DNA of 55,808 nt. Origin: VGRF01 sp964460485 (GTDB lineage Bacteria > Myxococcota_A > UBA9160 > UBA6930). The stretch spans positions 1-55,808 of the forward strand of contig CAYWRY010000013.1 in the NCBI GenBank assembly GCA_964460485.1. The letters are read 5' to 3'. The position numbers were made by a program, and so were the translations under genes. Below the pieces are notes generated by a model. That model was not told the origin of the DNA and did not search any database. It worked only from the letters and a program-made list of their open reading frames with translations. Within the stretch, counting starts at the first letter, position 1. The number at the start of each line of letters is the position of its first letter. Positions 1 through 7,652 of the stretch are shown piece by piece.

Positions 1-545
1 GCGAGCTCGCGCGTGAAGTGGATGTTCGCGCTCTTCGACTTCCCGTAGACGCGCATCGCCGCGTACTTCTTCTCGCTGTGCAGGTCGGAGAGGTCGAGCG
101 CGCCGAAGCGATGCGCCTCCGACGCCACGCTCACGATGCGCGCACCCGGCGTGGCGCGCAGCTTCGGCAGCAAGAGGCCGGTCAGGTGGAAGTAACCGAG
201 GTGGTTGATCGCGAAGGTCGCCTCGTAGCCGTCGGGCGTGGTCTCGCGGCGCATCAGCGTCACGCCGTGGTTGTTGACCAGCAGGTGGAGCGCGTCGACG
301 CGCTTCGCCAGCGCCTCGCCCACCCGGCGCACCTCGGCCTGCGCGGAGAAGTCGCCCCGCACGATCTCGAAGTCCGCTCTCGGCGCGGCGGCGCGGATCT
401 CCTGGGCCGTCTCCCGCGCGCGCGCCTCGTTGCGGCCGACGAGCAAGAGCCGCGCGCCGCGCCGCGCCAGCTCGACGGCGGTGGCGCGCCCGATGCCCGA
501 CGTCGCTCCGGTGATCACGGCGGTCTTGCCTGCGAGCGACGTCAT
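1..545 (-). CDS. short-chain dehydrogenase/reductase, C-terminus cut by window edge
   Basis: An NAD(P)-dependent oxidoreductase of the SDR superfamily, closest in style to the retinol dehydrogenase/WW-oxidoreductase group; the substrate cannot be told. The first 181 residues are visible and begin at ATG 545. The Rossmann cofactor motif TGATSGIG is at residues 12-19. The active-site motif reads NNHG (91-94) instead of the usual NNAG. A serine lies in IVSVAS (about 138-142), and the YxxxK pair Y167/K171 sits in VYGKSK. The frame is open to the window start, so roughly the last third is missing. A possible TA-rich promoter element lies upstream (GGCATGCT around 575-580 on the minus strand) but is weak. 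The gene runs away from the apaG/MFS pair. Confidence 0.85.
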   Translation of the reverse strand, partial: MTSLAGKTAVITGATSGIGRATAVELARRGARLLLVGRNEARARETAQEIRAAAPRADFEIVRGDFSAQAEVRRVGEALAKRVDALHLLVNNHGVTLMRRETTPDGYEATFAINHLGYFHLTGLLLPKLRATPGARIVSVASEAHRFGALDLSDLHSEKKYAAMRVYGKSKSANIHFTREL

Positions 546-631
546 GGGGAGGCCTCCCGAGGCCGCGGGCCGAGCATGCCGCATCCGGGGCTCGCCTACT
601 TCTCAGGTCCCCGAATCAGGAGAGCGGCGCG

Positions 632-835
632 ATCTGGATCACGATCGCCGGCCCCCATCGCACGGGCGCGGCGCGCGAGTCGGAGCGCGCGCAATCTCGA
701 GCGACTCGAGCGCGCGCGCTCGCCGTGTTCCGCAAGGGCCACGCGCCGATTCTCGGCGTGAGCGCCGCGCTACTGCTGATCGCCGTCGCCGGCGAGAGCG
801 CCTCGCTCGACGCGCTGCCGGGCGTTTCGGCCTAG
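632..835 (+). pseudogene. remnant of a DUF4406/nucleoside deoxyribosyltransferase-like gene
   Basis: An open stretch of about 67 codons translates to a sequence beginning WITIAGPHRTGA and containing VFRKGHAPILGV. This resembles the N-terminal half of small DUF4406-type (nucleoside 2-deoxyribosyltransferase-like) proteins, where IAGP forms the first strand and loop. A Shine-Dalgarno-like AGGAG lies just upstream (618-622), but the expected ATG is replaced by ATC at 632. The frame ends in TAG (833-835) after an unrelated tail, so the C-terminal half is absent. The stop overlaps the apaG stop on the other strand. Family assignment rests on remembered consensus; a short chance ORF is the alternative. 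Confidence 0.4.
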
Positions 836-1227
836 TGCACGAGGCGGGGCTCGCCGAGGCCGAACGGCGCGATCGCCGCGTCGAAGGGCTCGCCGCCCGG
901 CACGACCATGCGATACGTGCCGCGCATGCTGCCGACGGGCGTCTGGAGCGGGCAGCCCGACGTGTACTCGAAGGCGTCGCCGGGCTCGAGCACCGGCTGT
1001 TCGCCCACCACGCCCGGCCCGCGCACCTCCTGCTCCTTGCCGTTGCCGTCGGTGATGATCCAGTGGCGCGACACGAGCTGCACGACGCGGTCGCCCTCGT
1101 TGGCGACGCGCACGTGATACGAGAAGAACCACTGCCCGTCGTCGGGGGCCGAGCGCTCCTTCTCGAAACGGGACTCGACGCTGACGCGAATGCCGCGCGT
1201 CACGGCTTCCGAACGAAACACGCTCAC
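832..1227 (-). CDS. apaG: ApaG domain protein (Co2+/Mg2+ efflux-associated)
   Basis: A 131-residue single-domain ApaG protein, a fibronectin-like beta sandwich found alone in many proteobacteria and as a C-terminal domain in some F-box proteins. Its biochemical role is unsettled; genetics links it to Co2+/Mg2+ efflux. The whole protein matches the family: FFSYHVRVANEG, a WIITDGNG segment, and the glycine-rich EVRGPGVVGEQP followed by FEYTSGCPL. The length is typical. The GTG start at 1227-1225 overlaps the stop of the upstream MFS gene as GTGA, so the two are almost certainly translationally coupled. Confidence 0.9.
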   Translation of the reverse strand: MSVFRSEAVTRGIRVSVESRFEKERSAPDDGQWFFSYHVRVANEGDRVVQLVSRHWIITDGNGKEQEVRGPGVVGEQPVLEPGDAFEYTSGCPLQTPVGSMRGTYRMVVPGGEPFDAAIAPFGLGEPRLVH

Positions 1228-2420
1228 TCCATCTGCCACACGTTCGAGAACGCGAGCACGCTCGCGACGAGGGCGAGCATCATGCCACCCAGCGCGGCGG
1301 TTCCCCAGAGCGGGCCGATCGCGTCGCCGAGCGCGCCCGAGAGCAGCGCGCCCAGCGGCCCCGACGCCACCATCGCGAGCTGGTGCACCGCCATGATGCG
1401 CGCGCGCTCGGCGAGCGGCGCGCGCTCCTGGAACAGCGCGCGGCCGGTGGTCATGAAGATCCCGCCGGCGAGGCCCCACACGAAGGTGAGGGCCACGATC
1501 GCCGAGAACGGCACGTCCGCCCCGCAGCCCGTCACGGTGAGCGCTCCGACGGTCTGCGCGAGGGCGAGCGCGCAGCCCTTGCGGCGGATGCCGCGGAAGA
1601 AGAGCCAGCCCGAGGCGAAGATCGTGCCGGCCGGGAACGCGAACAACAGGATCGCGATCTCGTCGACGCCGCCGCGATACACGTCGCGCACGAGGATCGG
1701 GAACAGCACGTTGTAGGCGCCGCTGAAGAAGAGGCCGACGCCCGCGATCAGCGGCCACACCGCGCGCAGCTCGCCGCCCCACACGAAGCGCGCGCCCGCC
1801 AGGAGCTCGTGGGAGGAGAGCGGCGCGCGCACCACCGCGCCGCCCGGCGGCCTGCCGGGCAGGCGGAAGCAGAGGGCGGCGCCGGACGCCACGATCGCCG
1901 CCTGAATCGAGAGCGCCCCGGTGCCGCCGATCTCGTCGGCGTTGCGCGCCAGCAGCATGCCCGCGCCCTGCGCGAGGAACTGCGCGGTGATCACGCCCGC
2001 GACGGCGCGCGTCAGGTCGGCGCCGGCGACGCGCGAGAGCAGACTGTCGCGCGACGGGTTCGAGAAGCTGTTCACGAGGCCGGTGAAGAGCGCCGTGGCG
2101 ATCAGCAGCTCGACCGAAAGCTGGCCCTCCGAGATCGCGAGCGCGATGGCGAGCGGCGCGAGGCCCGCCGCGAGGTGCAGGCTCGCGAGCAGCCAGCGCG
2201 CGTCGACGCGATCGGCGACCGCGCCGCCGAAGGGGAGCAGGAAGATGGTCGGCAGCATGGTCGCCATCTGCACCACGCCGGTGCGCGTGGCGCTCGACTG
2301 GAGCACGTTCACCACGAGCCACGGCACGAGCACCTGCTGCATGCCCCAGGCGCCGAACCACGCCGCCGCGCCTGCGAGCAGCCACGGGTATCGCGGGTCG
2401 AAGCGCTCGCCGGTCGGCAT
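1224..2420 (-). CDS. MFS transporter, EntS/MFS_3-like exporter
   Basis: A 398-residue inner-membrane protein of the major facilitator superfamily with about twelve hydrophobic segments. The loop after the second segment reads GGAVADRVDARW, matching the MFS signature between helices 2 and 3. Arrangement and length fit the MFS_3/enterobactin-exporter-like group of drug or metabolite exporters; the substrate is unknown. ATG 2420 is chosen because a TATCGT hexamer (2435-2430) lies nine bases upstream and no Shine-Dalgarno is present, which suggests a leaderless message. A start at 2483 would put 21 arginine-rich residues in front of the first helix. The gene is coupled to apaG through a four-base overlap and is divergent from the LLM gene. 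Confidence 0.8.
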   Translation of the reverse strand: MPTGERFDPRYPWLLAGAAAWFGAWGMQQVLVPWLVVNVLQSSATRTGVVQMATMLPTIFLLPFGGAVADRVDARWLLASLHLAAGLAPLAIALAISEGQLSVELLIATALFTGLVNSFSNPSRDSLLSRVAGADLTRAVAGVITAQFLAQGAGMLLARNADEIGGTGALSIQAAIVASGAALCFRLPGRPPGGAVVRAPLSSHELLAGARFVWGGELRAVWPLIAGVGLFFSGAYNVLFPILVRDVYRGGVDEIAILLFAFPAGTIFASGWLFFRGIRRKGCALALAQTVGALTVTGCGADVPFSAIVALTFVWGLAGGIFMTTGRALFQERAPLAERARIMAVHQLAMVASGPLGALLSGALGDAIGPLWGTAALGGMMLALVASVLAFSNVWQME

Positions 2421-2429
2421 GGGCCGCGC

Positions 2430-2435
2430 ACGATA
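2430..2435 (-). promoter_or_regulatory. predicted -10 hexamer, leaderless MFS gene
   Basis: TATCGT on the minus strand ends nine bases before ATG 2420, with no Shine-Dalgarno between. Transcription would begin at or next to the start codon. It belongs to the recurrent TANNNT set seen throughout the window. Confidence 0.45.
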
Positions 2436-2450
2436 GGGGAGCGCGCGGAG

Positions 2451-2456
2451 TAGAGT
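2451..2456 (+). promoter_or_regulatory. predicted -10 hexamer for the LLM gene
   Basis: TAGAGT lies 29 bases before ATG 2486, with GAGGAG (2473-2478) in between. This leaves room for a short leader carrying a ribosome binding site. It faces the MFS promoter 16 bases away. Confidence 0.45.
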
Positions 2457-2485
2457 GCCGCGCAGCGGTGGCGAGGAGCGCATCC

Positions 2486-3367
2486 ATGAAGCTGGGCCTG
2501 CAGATCCCGAACTTCACCTGGCCCGGCGGGCCCGACCGGCTCGCGCCGAAGCTGCGCGAGATCGCGCAGACCGCGGACGAGGGCGGCCTGTCGAGCCTGT
2601 GGGTGATGGATCATTTCTTCCAGATCCCACCCGTGGGCGCTGCCGAGCTCGACATGCTGGAGGGCTACGCGGCGCTCTCGTATCTCGCCGCCGCCACGCG
2701 CCGCGTCACGCTCGGCACGATGGTCACGGGCGTGACCTACCGGCATCCCGGCGTGCTCGTGAAGACGGTCTCCACGCTCGACGTGCTCTCGGGCGGGCGT
2801 GCCGTGCTCGGCATCGGCGCCGCGTGGTTCGAGCGCGAGCACCGCGGCCTGGGCATCCCCTTCCCGCCGCTGGGCGAGCGCTTCGAGCGCCTCGAGGAGG
2901 CGCTCCAGATCGCTCAGCAGATGTGGTCGGGAGGCACGGGGCGTTACGAGGGCAAGCACTATCAGCTCGCGGAGACGCTGAACGTGCCGCGCCCGCTCAC
3001 CATCCCGCGTCCGCCGATCCTGATCGGCGGCGGCGGCGAGCGCCGGACGCTGCGCCTCGTCGCCCAGTACGCCGACGCGTGCAACCTCCTCAGCGAAGCC
3101 GGCGTCGACGCGCTGAAGCACAAGCTGACCGTGCTGCGCCGGCACTGCGACGACGCGAAGCGTGACTACGCGAAGATCGAGAAGACCTCGCTCGGCACGC
3201 TCGTGCTCGGCGACGACTCCGCCAGCGTCGAGGCCGCCATCGCGACCTGCCGCGGGCTCGCCGCCGCCGGCATCCAGCACGCGATCTTCAACATGCCCAA
3301 CGTCGCGACCGTGAAGCCCGTCGAGTTGCTGGCGAGGAAGATTCTGCCCGCCGTTCGAGGACTGTGA
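2486..3367 (+). CDS. LLM-class flavin/F420-dependent oxidoreductase
   Basis: A 293-residue TIM-barrel enzyme of the bacterial luciferase-like monooxygenase superfamily, most like the F420-dependent branch. Visible hallmarks are LGLQIPNFTW at the N-terminus, TLGTMVTGVTYRHPG, GIGAAWFEREHRGLG and the IGGGGERRTLRL segment that binds the cofactor phosphate. The substrate is unknown. ATG 2486 has GAGGAG seven bases upstream; a GTG six codons earlier is possible but less well placed. A second enzyme of this class is at 25398-26336, and they share the GWF/AWF and GGGGER motifs, so they are paralogous families. FMN use instead of F420 cannot be excluded. Confidence 0.85.
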   Translation: MKLGLQIPNFTWPGGPDRLAPKLREIAQTADEGGLSSLWVMDHFFQIPPVGAAELDMLEGYAALSYLAAATRRVTLGTMVTGVTYRHPGVLVKTVSTLDVLSGGRAVLGIGAAWFEREHRGLGIPFPPLGERFERLEEALQIAQQMWSGGTGRYEGKHYQLAETLNVPRPLTIPRPPILIGGGGERRTLRLVAQYADACNLLSEAGVDALKHKLTVLRRHCDDAKRDYAKIEKTSLGTLVLGDDSASVEAAIATCRGLAAAGIQHAIFNMPNVATVKPVELLARKILPAVRGL

Positions 3368-3384
3368 GCGAAGCGCGCGCGGCG

Positions 3385-5856
3385 TCAGCTCTCGCTGGGC
3401 GATCCCGACGGCTCGGAGGGGCCGGGGCCCCCGTCGCCGCCGCCTTCGGGTCCGCCCTGCGGCGCCCCGTCGCCGAAACGATCGCGCCAGCGGCGCCCGC
3501 GTCCGCCGCGGCGGCGCCCACGCCGGCGCCGGCGGTAGCCGCCGCCGTATCCGCCGCCGGGCCCGCCCTGCCAGGGCGCGCCGCCGTCGGGCGCGCCGCC
3601 GGGCTCTCCGTGGGGAGCGCCGGCGCCATGCGCCTCGGCCGCGATGTCGTCCATCGAGATGCGCTCGTACTGCGCCGGTCCCGCGCGCGCGGCGTCGCCT
3701 CCGGCCTCGAAGGGCGCGCCGTCTGCGGGGAACGGCTGCCCGTCCGGGCGCGGCGCGCCGCCCTCGCGCGGCTCGAAGCGTTGCCCATCGCGGTTCCGGC
3801 CGCGCCGGCGCCGCCGCCGGTTGTTACGGCGTCCTGCGAACTGGCCGTCGCCCGCGCCGCCGCCCTGCGCATGTTGCGGGCGCTGCCCCGGCTGGCCGTG
3901 GCGACCGCGCTGGCTTCGCCCCCGACCCCGCCCGCGACGCCGCTCCTCGCCGCGCGGCGGCGCGAGCGGCTCCCAGAACGAGTTCGGTCGATCCGCCTGG
4001 CCGCGGCAGCGATCGCACATCCCGCACGCCTCGCCGTCTTCCTCGCCGAAGTACTCGCGCAGGAACCAGGCGCGGCAGGCCGTGCCGTTCGCGTACTCGG
4101 CGACGGCGTCCAGGCGGCGCGCGTCCTGGGTTCGGAGCGTCTCGAATTGGCCGGCGAGCAGGCGCGCGCGCGGCTCGAACTCCTCGAGCGGAACCACGAC
4201 GTGCACCTGCTCGGGGTCCCACTTCACCAGCTCGGCTTCCTCGAGCAGCGAGAGCAGGGCGGTCGCGGTGCGCGAGCCGAGCTCGCCCGACAGGCCGAGG
4301 CCGTCGACGCTCGGCACCTTGTCTTCCTTCGCCCAGGCCAAGAGCGCGGAGGCGAGGCGGAAGAGCTGCTCGGGCCGTACGCGGCTGCGCGCGAGCAGCG
4401 CCTCGTGGATGGCCCGGTCTTCCGGCGAGTAGAGCATGATGCAGTTGGCACGGCGCCCGTCGCGGCCCGCGCGCCCGGCCTCCTGCACGTACTGCTCGAG
4501 CGAGGCCGGCGCCTGGTAATGCATCACGTAGCGGATGTCGGGCTTGTCGATGCCGAGGCCGAAGGCGTTCGTCGCCACCATCACGGTGCGGCGACCGCGC
4601 GACATGAAGCCTTCCTGGTTCTTCGCGCGTTCGGAGCTGCTCATCTTGCCGTGATAGCGGTGGGAGGGAACGCCGAAGCGCTGGAGCACGGTGTAGAGCT
4701 CGTCGACGTCGCGCGTGGTCGAGCAGTAGATGATGCCCGGCCGCCGCACGCGCAGCGCGAGCCGCACCAGCGCGCGCAGCCGCGCGCCGGAAGAGCAGTG
4801 CAGCACGTCGAAGGCGAGGTTCGAGCGGTGCGGCGAGGTGGCGACCACCTGCGGGCTGCGCATGCCCACGAAGCGCACGATGGCGAGCCGCACCTTCTCG
4901 GTGGCGGTCGCGGTGAGGGCCAGCGCCGGCGGCGCGCCGAGCAGCTTCAGCCGCTCGCCGATCTTCAGATAGGCGGGGCGGAAGTCGTAGCCCCACTCCG
5001 AGATGCAGTGCGCCTCGTCGACCGCGGCCATGGAGATGCCGCCCTTGGCGAGCGCCGCGCCGGCGTCGGGGGCGCCGAGCGTCTCGGGCGTCGTCATCAC
5101 CAACAGCCGCTCGCCCTTCGCGATTTCTGCGAGGACGTTCTCGCGCTCCCTGCCGCGCACGGTGCCGTCGAGCTTCACGCACGGCACGCCGAGCCGGCGC
5201 ATCTTCTCGTACTGATCCTTCATCAGCGCGAGTAGCGGCGAGAGCACGAGCACGGGCTTCGGCAGGATCAGCGAAGGGATCTGGTAACAGGCGCTCTTGC
5301 CGAATCCGGTCGGCAGCACCATCAGCACGTCGTCGCCGCGCAGCAGCGCGTCGATCACGCGCTCCTGCTCGGGGTGGAGCTGCGAGATGCCGAGCCGCTG
5401 GGCCGCCTTGTGCATCGCCGCGAGCCGCTCCTCGGGCGTCTCGAGCGGAACGGGGCCCACGAACAGCGGCCCCGCGTGGGCGACGATCTCGTCCTCGACG
5501 ACCTCGTCGTCCTCCTGCGAGAGCGAGGCCGCCAAGGCGAGCAGCTCGTCCTCGCCCTGCCGGTCGGCCGTCACCTCGCGGCGAATCGCCTCGAGCATCT
5601 CCTCGTCGATCGGACTCACGCGCTCGGGCTCAGGCAGCTCTTCGCTCGGGAGCGCGGACTCCTCTGCCGCCGCCGGCGGCGCCTCGCCAGCCGGCGCCTT
5701 CGCGACGCGGCGGCGGCGCTTCGGGGCGGGCGGTTCTTCCGCCTCGGGTGTGGCCTCGGCCGCCGAGGCGAACGGCGCGCCGTCGTCGGGCGCGGGAGCC
5801 GCTTTCTTGCGTCGCGTGGTGGGGCGCTTCCGGCCGGATTCGGTGGAATCGGTCAA
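3385..5856 (-). CDS. recQ: RecQ-family DNA helicase with Gly/Arg-rich C-terminal tail
   Basis: A superfamily 2 3'-5' DNA helicase of 823 residues. Residues 1-150 are an acidic/basic low-complexity extension. The core follows: Walker A LPTGFGKS (181-188), DEAH box (280-283) in VDEAHCISEWGYDFR, helicase C-domain with QEAGRAGRDG (458-467), and the RecQ zinc site C594, C611, C614, C617. No HRDC domain follows. Instead residues about 620-823 are rich in Gly, Arg and Pro with repeated RGRGR and GGG runs, probably a nucleic-acid-binding disordered tail. The start is TTG 5856, placed seven bases after AAGGAA; reading further upstream would translate the structured leader. Downstream it converges with the LLM gene. 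Confidence 0.88.
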   Translation of the reverse strand: MTDSTESGRKRPTTRRKKAAPAPDDGAPFASAAEATPEAEEPPAPKRRRRVAKAPAGEAPPAAAEESALPSEELPEPERVSPIDEEMLEAIRREVTADRQGEDELLALAASLSQEDDEVVEDEIVAHAGPLFVGPVPLETPEERLAAMHKAAQRLGISQLHPEQERVIDALLRGDDVLMVLPTGFGKSACYQIPSLILPKPVLVLSPLLALMKDQYEKMRRLGVPCVKLDGTVRGRERENVLAEIAKGERLLVMTTPETLGAPDAGAALAKGGISMAAVDEAHCISEWGYDFRPAYLKIGERLKLLGAPPALALTATATEKVRLAIVRFVGMRSPQVVATSPHRSNLAFDVLHCSSGARLRALVRLALRVRRPGIIYCSTTRDVDELYTVLQRFGVPSHRYHGKMSSSERAKNQEGFMSRGRRTVMVATNAFGLGIDKPDIRYVMHYQAPASLEQYVQEAGRAGRDGRRANCIMLYSPEDRAIHEALLARSRVRPEQLFRLASALLAWAKEDKVPSVDGLGLSGELGSRTATALLSLLEEAELVKWDPEQVHVVVPLEEFEPRARLLAGQFETLRTQDARRLDAVAEYANGTACRAWFLREYFGEEDGEACGMCDRCRGQADRPNSFWEPLAPPRGEERRRGRGRGRSQRGRHGQPGQRPQHAQGGGAGDGQFAGRRNNRRRRRRGRNRDGQRFEPREGGAPRPDGQPFPADGAPFEAGGDAARAGPAQYERISMDDIAAEAHGAGAPHGEPGGAPDGGAPWQGGPGGGYGGGYRRRRRGRRRGGRGRRWRDRFGDGAPQGGPEGGGDGGPGPSEPSGSPSES

Positions 5857-6212
5857 TCGCGTTCCTTCGCTGCGCGCACGAGGAAACCCTCGGCGCGCAA
5901 GACGCAGCGGTTTCGGCCTGGACCGCCGGGGTTCGACCCGGCCTGGTCCTCGCACCCGCTGCGGGTGGACTCGCGTCGTCCGTCTGGACGCGCCGCGAAG
6001 TGACCGAGGGGTAACGCAGGGATTTGCGAGCCACCACGGGGTAGGCGAAGAAAGTTTGGGGCGTTTGGGTGGCGTGGCCGGCCGGGGCGGGCCCATCTCG
6101 GGCCGGGGGGGCCCGCACATCGCCTGGAGGCACAGGCGCCCGCCGTTACGTTGCGCGGTCTTCGCTGCACCCACAGCACGAAAGCCGTGACCGCCGCCAC
6201 TTCGGGGAGCCC
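5857..6212. other. recQ-fbp divergent intergenic region with structured recQ leader
   Basis: This 356-base gap has no supportable gene. Reading as recQ leader (minus strand), it holds a run of stem-loops. The one nearest recQ pairs 5872-5877 plus 5879-5883 with 5888-5898 (eleven base pairs, one bulged A), ending 15 bases before the TTG start. A second pairs 5920-5930 with 5937-5949. A third pairs CACCC with GGGTG around 5952-5966. The fbp side carries a TACGTT hexamer at 6147-6152. A T-arm-like GGTTCGACCC in the second hairpin is not part of a tRNA. Confidence 0.5.
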
Positions 6213-7181
6213 ATGACCGACTCGATCGTCCGCGAGAACCTCACCACCCTCGGCAAGCACCTGCGGGCGCAGCGCCTCGGCGGCCTGACCGAGGTGATCG
6301 AGGCGATCGCGCTCGCCGGCAAGGCGATCGCGCGCAAGGTGCAGCGCGCGCGCATCGACGACGTGATCGGCGTGGCCGGCGCGCTGAACGTCCAGGGCGA
6401 GGTGCAGCAGAAGCTCGACGTGCTGTCCGACGCGCTGATGCTCGAGTGCCTGCGCGCCTGCCCGAGCTGCGCGGTTTACGCGAGCGAGGAGCAGGAGAAG
6501 CCCGTCGTGCTGCGCCCGCGGAGCGCCGGCGGCGAGTTCGTCGTGCTCGCCGATCCCCTCGACGGCTCTTCGAACATCGACGTGGCGGTCTCTGTGGGCA
6601 CGATCTTCAGCGTGCTCCGCAACCAGCGGGACGACGCGAGCACGGCCGAGGCGGTGCTGCAGCCGGGCGCCGCGCAGGTGGCGGCGGGCTACGTGCTCTA
6701 CGGCACCTCGGTGCTGCTGGTGCTCGCCACCGCGCAGGGCACCGACATGTACGCCCTCGACCCGGGCATCGGCGAGTTCGTGCTCGTGAAGCAGAAGCTC
6801 GCGGTGCCCGCCGAGAGCAAGACCTACTCGATCAACGAGGCCTACGTGAACGACTTCGCTGACAGCCTGCGCGCGTACCTCGACTACGCCCACGGGGCGG
6901 GCTACGGCGCGCGCTACATCGGCTCGATGGTCGCGGACGTGCACCGCACGTTGCTGAAGGGCGGAGTGTTCATCTATCCGGGGACGAAGAAGGCGCCGAA
7001 GGGAAAGCTCCGGCTGATGTACGAGTGCAACCCGATGGCGTACGTGTTGGAGCAGGCGGGCGGGGCGGGGTCGACGGGGACGAAGCGGATTCTCGACGTG
7101 GTGCCGGACGGGCTTCACGATCGGGTGCCGGCGATTCTGGGGAGCCGCCGGGAAGTCGAGCAGGTCACGCGCCACGGGTGA
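6213..7181 (+). CDS. fbp: class I fructose-1,6-bisphosphatase
   Basis: Hydrolyses fructose 1,6-bisphosphate to fructose 6-phosphate in gluconeogenesis or a Calvin-type cycle, in the cytoplasm. At 322 residues it matches the family length. The metal-binding motif DPLDGSSNID is at residues 114-123, preceded by the acidic SEEQE (91-95). Further on are GYVLYGTSVLLVLAT and the substrate-binding YECNPMAYVLEQAGG near the C-terminus. ATG 6213 has GGGGAG five bases upstream (6204-6209). No Calvin-cycle neighbours are present, so gluconeogenesis is the simpler reading. It is transcribed divergently from recQ. Confidence 0.95.
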   Translation: MTDSIVRENLTTLGKHLRAQRLGGLTEVIEAIALAGKAIARKVQRARIDDVIGVAGALNVQGEVQQKLDVLSDALMLECLRACPSCAVYASEEQEKPVVLRPRSAGGEFVVLADPLDGSSNIDVAVSVGTIFSVLRNQRDDASTAEAVLQPGAAQVAAGYVLYGTSVLLVLATAQGTDMYALDPGIGEFVLVKQKLAVPAESKTYSINEAYVNDFADSLRAYLDYAHGAGYGARYIGSMVADVHRTLLKGGVFIYPGTKKAPKGKLRLMYECNPMAYVLEQAGGAGSTGTKRILDVVPDGLHDRVPAILGSRREVEQVTRHG

Positions 7182-7652
7182 AGAGGCGGCCGGAGCGGCG
7201 GCGTCGAGGACTCGCCGCCGCGTGCTCGTTCGTGAGTCCGGCCGCGGGGCGTGCCGGCGGCGGATCAGCGCGATGGCTCGCTGGCGGCGCCTTTGGGCGG
7301 GTGGACCGCGCATGTGTGGCGACCCCACGCTGACCCGCGGCATGGCGCTGCCGGATGCACGGCGCCGAGCTGCGCGTGATTCGCGCTCCGCCGCCGCCAG
7401 CCCGCCCCGCGGCCCCCTCGGCGCCGCGAGGGCCCTCGTGCATCACACTGATTAGGGAGGTGTGCAGCCAGGGTGTCGTCGAGGCCCCCTGGCTGGGCGC
7501 TGCGGGCGTGCGGAGCCCGGTGATGGATTCGGGAGCTCGAGGCGCGCGCGTTCGGAGCGGCCGGGTCGGAGACTCCCGGCCGAGGAGGCGGAGCCGCCGG
7601 GTCGAAGACCTCGGGCGGCGGAAGTAGCGTGAGATGGGGCGGAGGAGACGCG
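7182..7652. other. fbp-FAH intergenic region, possible degenerate repeat copy
   Basis: No credible gene lies in these 471 bases; frames are short and biased only by high GC. It holds an inverted repeat CAGCCAGGG (7465-7473) with CCCTGGCTG (7487-7495) around a loop containing TCGAGG, and a second, GGCCGGG (7559-7565) with CCCGGCC (7575-7581). The order of TTTGGGCG (about 7289), GACCGCGCA, a GCCCGCCCC block, GGGAGG and then the hairpin parallels the copies at 12960-13219 and 55531-55775. Base identity is low, so membership in that repeat family is tentative. The FAH promoter lies at its end. Confidence 0.4.
7625..7630 (+). promoter_or_regulatory. predicted -10 hexamer for the FAH operon
   Basis: TAGCGT lies 22 bases before ATG 7653, with GGAGGAG (7641-7647) between them, giving a short leader with a strong ribosome binding site. 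Confidence 0.4.

Noticed and set aside
5920..5949. T-arm-like GGTTCGACCC suggesting a tRNA
   Set aside because: The loop is six bases, the stem continues symmetrically beyond T-arm size, and no matching acceptor stem, anticodon arm or D-arm can be placed on either strand; it is a simple hairpin.
7555..7625. Short direct repeats of the GGGTCG(G/A)AGAC type as a possible CRISPR or iteron array
   Set aside because: Only two imperfect units occur, without regular spacers; better seen as overlapping inverted repeats in GC-rich DNA.
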